Source of the DNA: Isoetes taiwanensis
Lineage: Eukaryota; Streptophyta; Lycopodiopsida; Isoetales; Isoetaceae
Direction of reading: 5' to 3'
Assembly: GCA_021234155.1 (NCBI GenBank)
Contig: JAJEKV010000067.1
Span: 1,796,755-1,860,754 of the forward strand
DNA length: 64,000 bases
The notes below the pieces were generated by a model. The model saw nothing but the letters and a program-made list of their open reading frames with translations, had not been told where the DNA came from and ran no database searches. How positions within the stretch are numbered: position 1 is the stretch's first letter; each line of letters begins with the position of its first letter. The position numbers and the translations under genes were made by a program. Below are positions 14,101 through 26,500 of the stretch, piece after piece.

Positions 14101-15010
14101 GAACCATAGAAACACATCTTCTACATCTTGAAATTTAGTTGGCAAAAGCGAGATCCATGTAAAATCCATGGGAGCGAGAGGCGCGTTACAATGGCAGGAT
14201 TTCAGATCATGCGGGAAAAACACATATTTAAGAAAACTTTATAAGAAAAATTACTACAAGGCGGAATTCACATTTAAGGCGACTGTTGTGAGCGGAGTTT
14301 CTCGGGAGCTTACCATAAAGTTGGGCCAGTGAGTGCCTGATGAAATGATTCTGATGTGTGAGGTACATGAGAAGTTGTGGTCTAGGTAAAGGCATGCGCA
14401 AATGATGTCTTTCAAGAGAAATAAAAGAGGTCAATTAATGCAACCAAAGTTACCTAAAATAGAGACAAAAACATTGAATGAAAGGACTTCAATAGCATAT
14501 GACACATATGACATTGGCACACCATTGAATCATCATTCTTTTAACAAAAATGAAAATAGACACGTAAGCCATTCTTTGAATCAAATGTAAAAGCAAGTTA
14601 GAGCCAAGTTTAGCCATTCTTGTGAGCCAGTCAAATTCAAAGTTGTGGAACTTGAGATCTTTGCACAAAATTATAATGTCCACATTTCATATTTTATGAA
14701 TAGCTCATAAAACCTTGGACTACATAGATCATGTTGGCGATGTCCACTTTATGTCTTAAGCATGATTTGATTCTATAATTGCAAATCTTGGATGCAAGAT
14801 GCATCATCAAATCGAATTTCATGGCGTGCTCTGAGACCCTAAGATTGTATGGAATTGGGCTGCCACGATATCGCTGATGAACTATCGAGATCACTGCCTA
14901 ACCACGAGGAGAATTTCGGAAATGCTACGTGAGATAAATAAATGCATAACCGAGGGTTAGCATTGATATAGATGGCCAATAAAATGATTATGGATAAATA
15001 ATAGTTTAAT
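11125..15010. repeat. Tandem direct duplication of a ~1.9-kb segment
   Basis: Two consecutive segments, about 11,125-13,030 and 13,031-15,010, are alignable along their whole length. Landmarks recur in the same order: CATTATAGAGATGAGAGATG at 11,167 and 13,054 (offset 1,887 bp), an ATCATGTTGGCGATGTCC string at about 12,722 and 14,727, and the closing GATTATGGATAAATAATAG at about 12,993 and 14,987. The copies differ by many substitutions and small indels, so the duplication is old. Minus-strand open frames occur at corresponding places in both copies (12,415-12,699 and 14,489-14,683) with similar but frameshifted translations, so the unit may have contained a gene that I cannot identify. Confidence 0.85.
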
Positions 15011-17576
15011 GTGAATAATAAGCCTAGGTCATCATACTCATTGGTGAGTTGACATGCAGCGCATTTCTTGCCAAGAAGCAAACTTATCACATCTTCGTAT
15101 CTTTACTAATAAAAGAAAATACATTACAGCGACATACCTTTGTTGTTAAATGGTGTGATCTCTTTTACCAGGCTCTTGCCACAAATGTAAGATAAACCAT
15201 ACAGATATCATGAAATTAGATTGTTAAAGACAACCTGATCTTGGCACCATCGGATTCTCTCTTTTCTGCCATTTTGGTTTACGGCAAATTCCAAAACATA
15301 AAAGGTATGATTCTAAATACGCCAGGCAAAGGAGTGCTATCAATCCTAGGACCTAAAATGAGAAGTTTTCAGCCTATTTCTAAGATATCATGATTAAGCT
15401 GGTTTATGGCTCAAAATCTAGAAATCCTCCACCCACGGATCAAAGCGGAACTTCAAGACCTAGATTCCTTCAATAGAACCTCTTGCTCCATGGAATCACA
15501 AAGCCAAATCGCATAAATATATAGCGAATGGAACTTGATACGAGATACTGACCCTTTGGATTAAGGATATTGCACCAACAAACTATGGAAAAAAATGGCG
15601 GTCGGAAACCTAAGAAAAGATCGGAGCAGCTCATACGGCATCATCAAAATTGCTTGATCAATCAAAAGCACAGATGCGGATGATCATCTGTGACATGCAG
15701 TTTTACCAAAATAAGATTGGATCGGATAAGGATCGCCCATGCAAAAGAGAGTAAAAGATGGACCTAAAACTCCATGAGCAGGCTGAAGAGATAGGTGGCA
15801 TGCATGCCGTTCCATACTTCCTCATCTGCGATCCGGCACCGAATTCTAAGCCGCCATCGGATTATCGAGAGGTGTGAAATCTGGGAGAGAAAGCATGTCG
15901 ATCGTCCATTCAAAACCATAGAAGGCTTTTCGGTTTTGGAAATCGATGCAAAATTTTACATTGGGAAAACCTCAAAACCTTAGAAAATAAGCATAAGAAA
16001 AAACAAAAAAATTTCCACTTAGGAAGAATAAATTTAAACAATAGGATAGTAACCCAGGTTGAGTGGAATTAAGACCCAATTTCGATGGGGGTTGCTTTTT
16101 TAAATCTGGGGTTAACTGCTTTTTGAAATCTACAGAAGGAAATCTTAAAAGATGTTGGAGTAATCAAGTGAATTTAAGATAAATTCTGATTGAATTTTAT
16201 TGTTACACCCGGTCGGAGTATAGCCATGGAGCAGTCTGGGAAAATGGAACTGAGCAGGCTTCCTTTCTTCATGTGATCGAGCCGCCGAAATGATTGTGAG
16301 ATCGGAAAAATGGTACGATAAGACTTCGAGTCGTTCGCCATTTTACTCCCAAATTCTTGTTTTAGGCGCCACCCGGAAAGGGCTAAGGTATGCTCTTCAA
16401 TCTAATAAAACATCAAAATCAATTTGTGATATGTTGGAGCTCCTAAATCTCTTCTGCGAGCTAAGTGTTTAGTATGAGTTTTCAAAATTAAATTGCATTT
16501 AGATAAAGCAGTAGGAATTCTGGATATATTGGAAGACATTTGTAGACATAATGCTACAAATTGCCAAAGCCATAGCCCATGGAAATGGAAATGAAATAGC
16601 TAGCGATTACCTGAGATCTTAGCAGGCGATTAAAAATAAAATTATATGGTGGGTTATTGGGACTGTACACATACTTCATAGAAGAGTAAGCTCTTGATGC
16701 AGAATGCGAAAGTAGAGGCGCCTTCTTAGACAAAAGCAGGGAGAATTTGAGGATATCTTTGATAAATCCATTCACATCTTTATTCTTGAACCAAGTTGCT
16801 TGTCTTTAGATTTAGCAAAAGAAAACCAATAGCCATCGGTTACACAAGGTAGCTAATGAGGACGGAGAAAAAGAGGCGCTTGAGAATGCAAAGCAAATAA
16901 CATGGAGAGTTAGATACAGTGAAAAGACTTGATGCGCTAGCAGTAAAAATCAAAGAAGGGCCATCTAGATTTCCAGTTTTTGAAGGTGGATTACAAGACA
17001 ATATTGGGTGCTGGCAGCCAAAATTAGAGGTTTATAAGGGTGAATGGTTTGGGATAGTGAAGAGTTTATGCAAGATCAACATCAAGATGATCTCATCGAG
17101 GAAAAGAGTATAAAATAATGGAACAAGTAGTGAAGGGGCCATCCTCATTTCCTCTGAATAATCGGCTGCGTAAAAGGCGAGAATGCAATTTACAATGTGG
17201 CCAGGCTGATGGAAGAAGTGATCTCAAAAAGCTTATTCAAAAAAAAATGGCGGCTGGAAAGGCAAAGAAAACAGCTTTCTAATGGGAAAGTGATATAGAG
17301 AAGTTTAGGAAAGAAATATCAAAAACTAATCCAAGAAAAGCGTGTTCAAGAGAAAGAAGAAGGCTGCGGCGGAAAGCAAGGTCGCTGCGCTGCGGTGTTG
17401 CGCCGATGGCGGGTGTGTTTTCATGGTTTCTATTGCATCATATTTTTATTTTAATTTTTTTAGGGCAAGGTTGTTTTAAGCACAATTTCATTATAATGGG
17501 AAAAATTTTAGAAAATTGGAATTTGTTTTTTGTAGACCTTATGTACAGTACCCCTGTATCATATATATGTTGTGTA
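15011..17576. other. No gene seen
   Basis: AT-rich intergenic sequence. Short open frames (60-64 codons) at 15,795, 16,290 and 16,919 have no recognisable motif. Confidence 0.5.
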
Positions 17577-17638
17577 CATACACCTTGGTATCATACACCT
17601 TGGTATCATACACCTTCTGCATCATACACCTTCTGCAT
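17577..17638. repeat. Four-copy 15-16-bp tandem repeat
   Basis: Four head-to-tail units start CATACACCTT: two are CATACACCTTGGTAT (17,577-17,606) and two are CATACACCTTCTGCAT (17,607-17,638). The paired arrangement of two variants suggests successive slippage duplications. Confidence 0.9.
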
Positions 17639-19644
17639 GTGTTAGAATTTTAAGTATGATACCTGTTACTAAGATACATGAATGGATTTGTGAACCCTTC
17701 TTTTGATGGAGACGATTAAGCGTCTGAGACACGAGAAGGTGTAAAAGCTTTTACCTCACCTTAGCAACATATTTAAAGCTTGGGCTCCGATGTCACCTCC
17801 TTGGAATCAGAGGTTCGAGGCCTTCAGAACCTATAGGGATGGTTTTCGGCGTCCTTTCTAGTTCCAGGCAAAGGCTATTCTCCTGGCCAGGGCTTTTGTT
17901 CTGACATTTTTCATCGATGGGTGCGGGATGCTGCGGAGCAGCCGGGTTGTACAGCACACTGGCCTGAGGTGTTTGAGCATGGCTAGTGCATCTTCCTGTT
18001 TGTTTAGCACCATTGGGTTTTGAGAATTTAGTTTGCGCCATTGAAACTTTAGTTGAGCTAAGGGGAAAAAAATTCTGAGGCCGTTGATTTGGCACAATGG
18101 AAGGAATATTCTACCCATCAATGGCCCATAATTAAAGATGAAAACATCCCATTAAAATTTAAGATATATAATGGGACAGCATTATGCCATGTCAAAAATT
18201 GACCCGGGCACCATGTATCTTCGTAAAGCACCATGTATCTTCGTATCACATGTATTAATGGGCAAAAGCCTACAATGATATTGATCTTTCCGTATCACTT
18301 AAGGATCATGTAATAACCACCATATGGCCATAAAAAGCCTCTTTCAAAATAGAATCTGTCTTTAATTAAATTCACCGCAAAAGAAACTGTCGGAGCTTTA
18401 CCAAAAGCAGCCATTCTCTCAGCCCCAAAATATAACATGGGCATTCCTTTATTTTCTTGTGAAAGCGGGATATGAGTTGATGGCAGAACTTCACCGACAC
18501 CCACTTCATTTTGCTTCCTTCCTTCAGAACAATCTTCTTATTGTACATATTCTTGTTACTGCCACCAAGGTCTCAGAGGGTTTTGCTAGCGAAGGATGTG
18601 TGCAATGCCAATAAGCGTTTAGCATCCCCAACCAACAAAGGAATTCATCTTTTGCTCATATTAAAAGCTACCATTTTTGTCAAACCCTTTTCTTTTGGAA
18701 GAATGACCCAGGATATTTACGTGTCCAGTGGGGTGATTGTTGTTGATATGAAGCAAATGGAACAATAGCAACTTGTTTTAAATTTTGCATTCGGATCGAT
18801 TCTAAAAGTGAATTATATAAGATCCAACAAGCAACAATATAAGCAAAAACATCAATACCTTAAATTTTTAGGGCAATACTTGGGTGAAATCGACTCCAGA
18901 ATACTGTCTTGACCCTTTGGTGTGTTCCATTGTGTTCCATTGAAAGAGTAATCCTTCCTTCTGATTTTTCTCAACACTGCATGCGAAATGCGCCGCGAGA
19001 CTATCATTGGCTCTGGCAAATCAATGGTTTGCTTATCTGCCTTGCAGTCACCTGTGAGAGCATTTCCGATCTATGTCCCAACCTTGTTTATCACCAAATA
19101 ATCTAGCCTCTCTGGCTCAAGCAGGAAATCAATAAGTTGTGCATATTAGCATCTATAAAATCTATCTCAAACTCTGACTGAGCTAACATGTTGGCACTTA
19201 CAAGCTTAACACTTCAAAAATACCGACATATATCAAGGAAAGCCCAGGGATATCCAAAATTAAAACAATCAATACATTACTTACAGATAAGCAACGGGTG
19301 ATCGAAGCCGATCAACTCACATTACAGCTAGAATGTTTCCTTCAGCACTAATCCAATGAGAAACGGCATGAGTAAATATCGGACAATTTTGCACTTATCA
19401 TACCTTTCCGTAATAAACATCTTAGTATTGAATTCTGTAGACTCAGTGAGTAATCTTGAAAGCCCGGTGATCGCCAGGGGAGACTTTGGGTTTCCACTAA
19501 GCAAAATCTTATATATTATAATGTTATGGTGTAAAGCTATCAACTTCATGAATGAAACCCTAATTTGGATGGTTGAGATCATCCAGGTTACTGATGGTCG
19601 AGGATTTGTATGCGACTTCCCTCCACCATGATTGTACTTATCTA
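17639..19644. other. No convincing gene; one short direct repeat
   Basis: A 20-nt-period direct repeat, GCACCATGTATCTTCGTA, occurs at 18,208-18,225 and 18,228-18,245. Minus-strand frames at 17,793-18,121 (Pro/Gln-rich) and 18,295-18,504 could be fragments of a gene, but I recognise no domain. Confidence 0.45.
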
Positions 19645-21535
19645 ATATGCGAGAGAGGAAAAGGAAAGGGGAGGAGAAAATATACTCGTAAAATTATGAG
19701 GAAGCGAGGCGCGGGTAAAGGGAAAGAAGAAAGAAGGAAAAAGGAAAGCTGAAAAGAGCGAAAAGAAAGGAAGGAAAATAAAAGAAAAAAAGGACACTAT
19801 GAAAAGGAGAAGATGGAAAGGATGAGGATAGGGTAAAAGTTGAAAGGGGATGAGGGAAGGGTGAGGAAGGGAAAAGGAAAGGGAAAAGGAAAGAGAAAGG
19901 AAAAGGTAAAAGAAGGGGAGAGAGGGTGAAAAGGAACCTTTGGGAAGGGGAAGAGTAAAAGGTGGGAAAGGGAGGAGAAAGAGGGAGGAGATAAAGAGAG
20001 AGGCAAAGTGAAGGCCAAAAGGCCACGGATAAAGGAAAGGAAGTAAATAGCACAAAGAAAGGAAAGTAGAGAAAATAAGAGGAAAAAATGGCACTATAAG
20101 AAAGGAGAAGAGGAAGAGGGATGAGGGGCAGGAGTAAAAGGGAAGGATGAGGAAAAGGAAGTAGAGAGAAGGGAAGGAAAGGGAGAAAGGAAGGAAAATG
20201 GAAAGGGAAGCTGAGGGAGAGGGAGGAGGAACAAAGGAATGGAAAGGGGAGAGAAAAATATGGGAAAGGAGAAAAAGGAAGGACACGAAAAAAGGAAAGA
20301 AAAAGGAGGAGATGGAAAGGGTAAAGGAAAAAGCGAGGGAGGGCAAAGGAAAAGGGCGCCGGGGAAAAGAGGAAGAGAAAAGAAAGGAGAAGCGGAAAAG
20401 CAGGGAAGAAGAAAGGAGGAGAAGGGAAAGAGGAGAAAGAAAAAGAATAATAAATGAGGAGGAAGGGGAAGAAAATAGCTAGAAAGGAAAGGGTGAAGCG
20501 AGGAAGAATAAATATAGCAACGCTGTAAAGGGAGAAATAAAGGAAGGAAAAAGACATGAAAGAAAAGGAAAAAAGAAATAAAGGAGGCCGGAAGAGAGAA
20601 AAATGGAAGGGAAAAGAACCTGAAAAAGCGGAATAGAAAGGGTCGGGAGGAGGAGGAAAAGGAAGGGAAAGGCCATTGGTAAAGGGAAGAGGGGAAGGAA
20701 GCGAGAAGGGATGGAATGGGAGAAAGGAAAATAAAATAAGGTACAAAATGAAAAGAATGTGAAAGTGGAGGATGAAAAGGGAAAAGCAAGGAGGTTGAAA
20801 ATACATTTGGAAAAAGGCAAGCGTACTGAAAAAAGTGGAAGCAAAATGGAAAAAGGCAAAAGGGGAAAAAGCTGTGGAGGTAAAATGGAAAAATAGAAAG
20901 AGGAGGTGAATAAAAGGAAGAGCAAAATAGAAAAAGAGAAGGAAAAAGGAAAAAGGAGGGGGAGGAGGAAAAGGTGAAAAGGGAAAAGAGGGCGAAAAAG
21001 GAGCATGAAAAAATAGAAGAGAAAAGGGACATGGCAAAAGAGGAAAGGGTGAGGAAGGGAAAAGCTAGGAAGGAAAAATGGACATGGAAAGGGAAGGAAA
21101 ATCGGAAAAAGAAAAAGGAGGGGAAGGAAGAAAGACCTTCAGAAAAAGAGAGTGAAGAAATTTGAGCCAAAGGAAGGGAAAGGGGAAAAAGAAGGTGGGG
21201 AGGGAAGGAAGGGAAAAGGGAAAAGGAAGGGAAAGCGAGAGAAAACTTAGAAAGAGGAGCCGAGGGAAGTGATGGGAAAGAGGCGAAGGGAAGGGCACAA
21301 GGAAAAGGGGCAACAAATTGGAGAGAAAGAAGGGAAAAATAGAAAGGAAGAAAAATGGGGAGGCAGAGCAAAAAAGAAAGAAAAAGAGAGGGGAAATGGA
21401 ATAATGGAAAAGAAAAAGTAAATTGAAAAATATAAAAAGGGAAAAGGAGCAAGGGGAAAATAGGAAAAAAAAAAAATAGTAGACAAAGGCAAAATGAAAA
21501 GGAAAGCAAGGAAAAGATAAGGGAAGTCACGAAAT
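19645..21535. repeat. 1.9-kb polypurine block
   Basis: For about 1.9 kb the plus strand is nearly all A and G (GGAAA, GGGAAGG and GAGGAAG units, irregular). Its complement is nearly all C and T, which gives very long minus-strand frames of Phe/Leu/Ser/Pro (447 and 503 codons) that are composition artefacts. Both boundaries are sharp. It resembles the block at 1-530 but has fewer GGAAT units. Such mirror-like purine tracts can adopt triplex DNA. Confidence 0.9.
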
Positions 21536-23253
21536 GTGGTGAATGCTCTTGATTATCAATTTTAAAAACAAGTCCATTTAGCAATTGCTCCGGTATGTCA
21601 TTCACATTGATTTCTAGCTATGCTGACAACAGCCCAGGCTTTATGCTAGTACATAATATAAGAATCGTAGCCGATGAGGGAAGAAGAAGAGAAGGAATCG
21701 AGGAGAGTTTAGGTTGCTTTTTGGTAGCGACAAATTTGCTACCGACAATCTGGAAGATTAGGAGGAATCTTGAGGCCCCAGCGACACTTACTTTGGCTTT
21801 AATATGAAAGAAAGAAAAACAAGCCCTATTCAGCGGCACCTCTCTCCATAGCACAAGTGCGGTGGGCGCATGTCATCTTCTGAAACACACACGTTACACC
21901 ACTGATTCGCTAGAATCTCCAAGATCTTAATGAAAACCACTTGCACAAAACTTACATTTAGGCCATCAGGTTTTTATCTTATTTTCATCAATTAACCCAC
22001 AGGCGACAAGCGAGACATTCCTCAAGAACTTGAAGCATCCTTCCAGATAGAACTAAGATGGTATGAAAATGTAAATGTATATAGCAAAAGAGATTTATCT
22101 GTGCAACATAAATTTTGTACATACTCCCACTTCCGCAAAGTAAAACACTAGCTTGAAAACAATTGCAATCCAGTAGGACTAATTCACCTTCAGCGGTGAA
22201 TTCTGCATTATATGCCATGCAAAGATGAAAATAGTAAAATCCCTTTAACAAAAGGATATCTCATGGGTATTCCAGTAGAAAGCAATTATTGACGCTTGCG
22301 AGGAGAGTGCGCCTTGGCCGAATGTTTTGTTTTATTATTGGATTTGCTTTTGGTAAAATAAAAGTACGGGTTCAATCTTCTGAAGGCAGAGTTTAGTAGG
22401 TCTACATACATCTCATGTTTCAGTTTTTAGGATAGTTATGAGTAATTGCCTTATTTGTAATAAGAGGACGCCGCATTCACTTACATGCTTTAGTTTTCAA
22501 CAAGCAGGTTTCTCTACGAGGTCCACGGAAAGAGCTAATCTGCACCAACAACTGTAGTGTCGATTAGCCAGCCAACATATAATTCATTGCAAATGTAGAG
22601 GGTGGCGTGGAACATTGAGCGGGAGTCCTAGAGGCTCACAGCTGTTTTACCACAAAATTTTTCGCTAAGAGAAAGAATGAGGAAGAGAAGAAACTTTTCA
22701 AAGTAGAGCCACTGTAAGGACCGGTCTGTCACGGATGCCCATTGGATAGATCTTTAGAAACTTTTGTGACCACCCAGCTCGAAGATGGCTTATTGCTTCA
22801 TAGAATCTGGTGCCTGCAAGTGAATGCTTGAGGTTGAGGTGGAAGCTTGACCTGGTTACACCATATGGCCCTCACGAAACAATTCAAAGCACCCTTGTAT
22901 TTTTTGTTTTCCAACTTCTCTACACCATATGTATTATGACACAACCATGGACACAAAAGCACTTCACGGTTTTCTTGGCTACTTTTCTTGTGCTCAACCG
23001 GAACACGACGGAAGGCGGAAGGGCAGTCAAGGTGCAAAAAGCCACTTAGCCAAATCCCGGCCGGATGGTGTTTGTGTGGCGTGTGGAGGTGGATGGCCAT
23101 TCTGATGACCCGATTTAGCGATCCTTCGACATATACTAGGTATGTACACGGCATATGCTTGAATATACCCACATACCCACATAGCGAGGGTTTGCCCCGA
23201 GGCAACCCAAAGCAGCCCATTCCGTTTCCCCTATTAGCAGACATAGATATCAT
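21536..23253. other. No gene seen upstream of a kinase fragment
   Basis: No intact gene. The overlapping frames at 22,798-23,311 lie just upstream of the kinase pseudogene and may contain its degraded N-lobe, but no glycine loop or VAIK lysine can be made out. Confidence 0.4.
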
Positions 23254-23545
23254 GTTACGGTTGCAGGCATGGCCTATCTACACTCACGAGAGTTTTTGCA
23301 CCGAGATGTGAAGTTACGCGTGCTTGTCCAAATAGCGTGCTTGTCGATGCAAATAATACAAATAAGGCCCTTACTATGTTTTAGTCAAGATTCTTTGATT
23401 TTGGATCATCAACGATACAAAGTGACACTACTATATGCAGGAGGCGAGGAAGTTATATGGCCCAGAGGTTCTATGTGAAAGGGTGGGTACACAAATAGAA
23501 AGTGGATGTGTATTCGTTTGGTATACTTTGTCTTGGGAGATCTTG
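23254..23545 (+). pseudogene. Protein kinase catalytic-domain fragment, broken
   Basis: Read in frame from 23,254, the translation contains GMAYLHS followed by FLHRDVKL, the helix E and catalytic-loop signature of plant receptor-like and Raf-like kinases. After a stop and a frame change it gives FFDFGSS (the DFG magnesium-binding motif, about 23,390-23,410). It then gives GSYMA, matching the GSYMAPE activation-segment end with the APE degraded to AQR, and KVDVYSFGIL (subdomain IX). The order and spacing of these motifs are those of one kinase C-lobe. Internal stops and frameshifts, plus the lack of a recognisable N-lobe, show it is a pseudogene fragment. The subfamily is not resolvable; DVYSFGIL is common in receptor-like kinases and MAPKKKs. 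Confidence 0.8.
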
Positions 23546-26500
23546 ACAATGGAGCTGTTGATCGCCACGGGATTACTTTCGTAGGAACCAGGATCTGAGC
23601 ACCTTTACACCTCAGAAGTTGGATGTTCATAGTTCTTAAAAGCTAATTCGAGTTAACTTTGAGGACCGAAAAGAGTCCACGAAGATAGACCCGATTTTGA
23701 AGGACCATTTGTTACGTGCGGAGCGGGTTAAAAGAAAGATCTACTCTCTCAAAATTTGTTTGAAGCTAAGTAAATAAGGAGGACTATACAATCGCATGCA
23801 TTATGTTGCCCTTACAACTACATCTATTAATAGTTAAATTGTGCAGTACATCTATAATCAACTTTTGCCTCAATCAAAGTTTCCTTTTTTTTTTTTTGTT
23901 AGTTTTTCAAGCAGTTTCTCATGCTTAATCCAAAACACGATTTTAGCGGAAACCACGTTTTTCTTTGGTTTCATCTTACGCGACATTTCGGCTCAAATTC
24001 AAGTGTAGCCGATTCAATGCGAATGCCTTTTCGAACAACAAATAGGAAGCAAAAATTAGATGATGGAAAATGGTCGGTCATTGCGATGATGGAAAATGGA
24101 TTAATACTAAAATGATGTGCATTTGCATCTGGAACTTTTCTTTTTATTATTACTGGTTGGTTAGATGTCGTTCATCTAAGAGCCAGAGTGATAAGTTTTG
24201 TTTTGATGTCATGCACTTCTTGACCTATTCTTGACGTCGATTCTTCAAGTGGATATTTTTGGAGCAACATTGTCGAACCATATCCATGGATCACCGAGAT
24301 GTCATATGCCTCATCATGATGGTGATTAGCCATGCAAGTATGCATCTAATACTTAAACCTCATTGAATCCTTTGCATCAGTGGAAAAGGCGGAGACAATG
24401 TATGGAGTTGTTTTGCGGGATCTAGATTAAAATCCTGAGCTTGGATATGATTCCCAGCCCAGAAGCTGATTAGAATCGATGGAATGATTTTTCTGCTTGA
24501 GATGATAGTTATGAAGTATACCTTATTATCTCTTAGGCTTTATCTACCTTGCTCAGTTTCTATGTAAAAGGACTATCACGGGAGGCCCATTGGAGCATTC
24601 AACCTCGACACCTAGATTCCTGCCCTTCTATCACACTGGCGGATTAGGCACCAACTAATTTTATTGCATTAGTTGTTACATTTAGTGTTTTCCACTGAAT
24701 TAGTTCTATGAATTAGTTACGCTTAGATTCGGGGCTCATTGTATTTAACATCTTAAGGTTCTCAATCTGATTCGTCCAGATCAACGTGCTTTGCGTACAT
24801 GCATTGCAAGCTTTGTCATGGTATCGGAGCCGTCCATCTGAAAGAGATTTTTCTTGAGAAGTTGTGAGGCCAGTCTTGGGAAGGCGGCCGAGACCGTCGC
24901 GAGGCATGAATTCGGCCATGTTAATTCTTGACTCAAGCCTTGTGTGTAAAGGTTGAAAGTACAGAGCGCAATCACCCCTCTACCTCAAGGCGAGGCTGCT
25001 TTGGGAGGTTGTGGAGGGAGTGGGCCCAGCCGCTTTCCGGTAATTCTTGATGTTAAAGATGCCCTTCAGCAGGAAAGTTTGCTTCTACAGGCGAAGGGCA
25101 AATAAGCGATGGCATGCATTGCCATGTGCTTATCAAAAGTCGACTCAAGCGGATTACGTGGAAGGCGGAATCATGGGGCGTCCATCTTTGGAATTTCACG
25201 AATAGCATACAGATTGTAATTATCCGTCACGACACTAGGGTTATGATCTTTGCCTACTTGAGCTTAGTACATCACCTACGGGATGGGGAGATATTCGTCG
25301 ACATGTAGCTAAAGCGCAAGATGTTTGACGTAACTGGCGATCTTTGGAGATCCTCATGTCCTCTCAAATGTTAGGAAGAAAACTGGATTTGTACAAGTCT
25401 CTTCCTCCTTCTTTCAGGGGGAAACCACGATCAGGAGCTAATGGTTGAGCAAGAAGGTGCTAGCGGGATGAGTGGTGGATGATATACATGAGATTTGTTC
25501 ATGTATACACTCTGCCTTGCATCACCTACATTTGCCAAATCCCAAGATACTAATGTGTACTTGTCGATCCATGCCCTTGGATTATCGTTCTTAAAGCATT
25601 CTAGTCAGGGATCATCACTTAACCATATTGCGCACATAACTGCGATCATTGCGTCCATATACCCGCGATATTTCGGTCTTGCAGGCATCCACGAAGTTTC
25701 TTTGTGCCCATCCAAATTTAAAGTCATCTCCCATAGAGAACACGCCACCAACAATATCATCAGTTTAAAAACCTCTGTGTTACTTAGTAAAATTAAAGCT
25801 TTGCAGAGAAGTGTGCGATCCTCCTCGGCAGATACAATCTCATAACTCCGATATAGGTCCCTCAAGTATTTCCAAGACATGAATTATGGATTCTTCCAAG
25901 ATGAATTTGGCTATGGCTTGGTTTCCATGCCAGCCAACAACTTGAGGAGAAGCCTGCAAAATCTCGTGCTTATTAGTTTTCATCAAGCATTTAGCTCACA
26001 ACATATAAATCTTTCATTGCAAACATTGTCATTACATTTACGGCTGAAGTTCTAAGCATTCAGACATGGACTTAACAAAGAAATGCTCGATTCCACTTTA
26101 CTTCACCACCCATCGATCAATAATTGTATTCAAAATGATGTAAAGATAACTGAGAAAACCTCAGGTTTCCTCTCTAGAAGTGCGTCCTTGGCTTTAGATA
26201 TTTAACTCATAACCTCGAAGATGATCCCTCAGTTATCAAGACATGCAGTCTTGGCTATGGATCTCCAAAGAATAGATGAAAATATGGGCCATTGCCTACG
26301 ACAGCAACTTGAGACAAGCTGGCAAATTCTCCCAGCTATCCAGCCCAAAGATAATATTATAATGTTATCAGTTCAAGCAGTCGGGCATAAGCTAGAAAAC
26401 TGCTAATGATAAGTTAGTTTGCATAAGCTGAAAACCCATCAGATAAGCTAGCACAATCGGCTTTCCACATAATCCCTCTCTCATTTCTCTATCATTTCAT

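Noticed and set aside
19642-21605. Minus-strand frames of 234, 447 and 503 codons
   Set aside because: They are Phe/Leu/Ser/Pro strings translated from a polypyrimidine strand; low complexity and no domain.
24780-25000. Pentatricopeptide-repeat remnant on the minus strand
   Set aside because: ALCTFNLYTQG and neighbouring text are only faintly PPR-like, with several frame changes; not enough to call.
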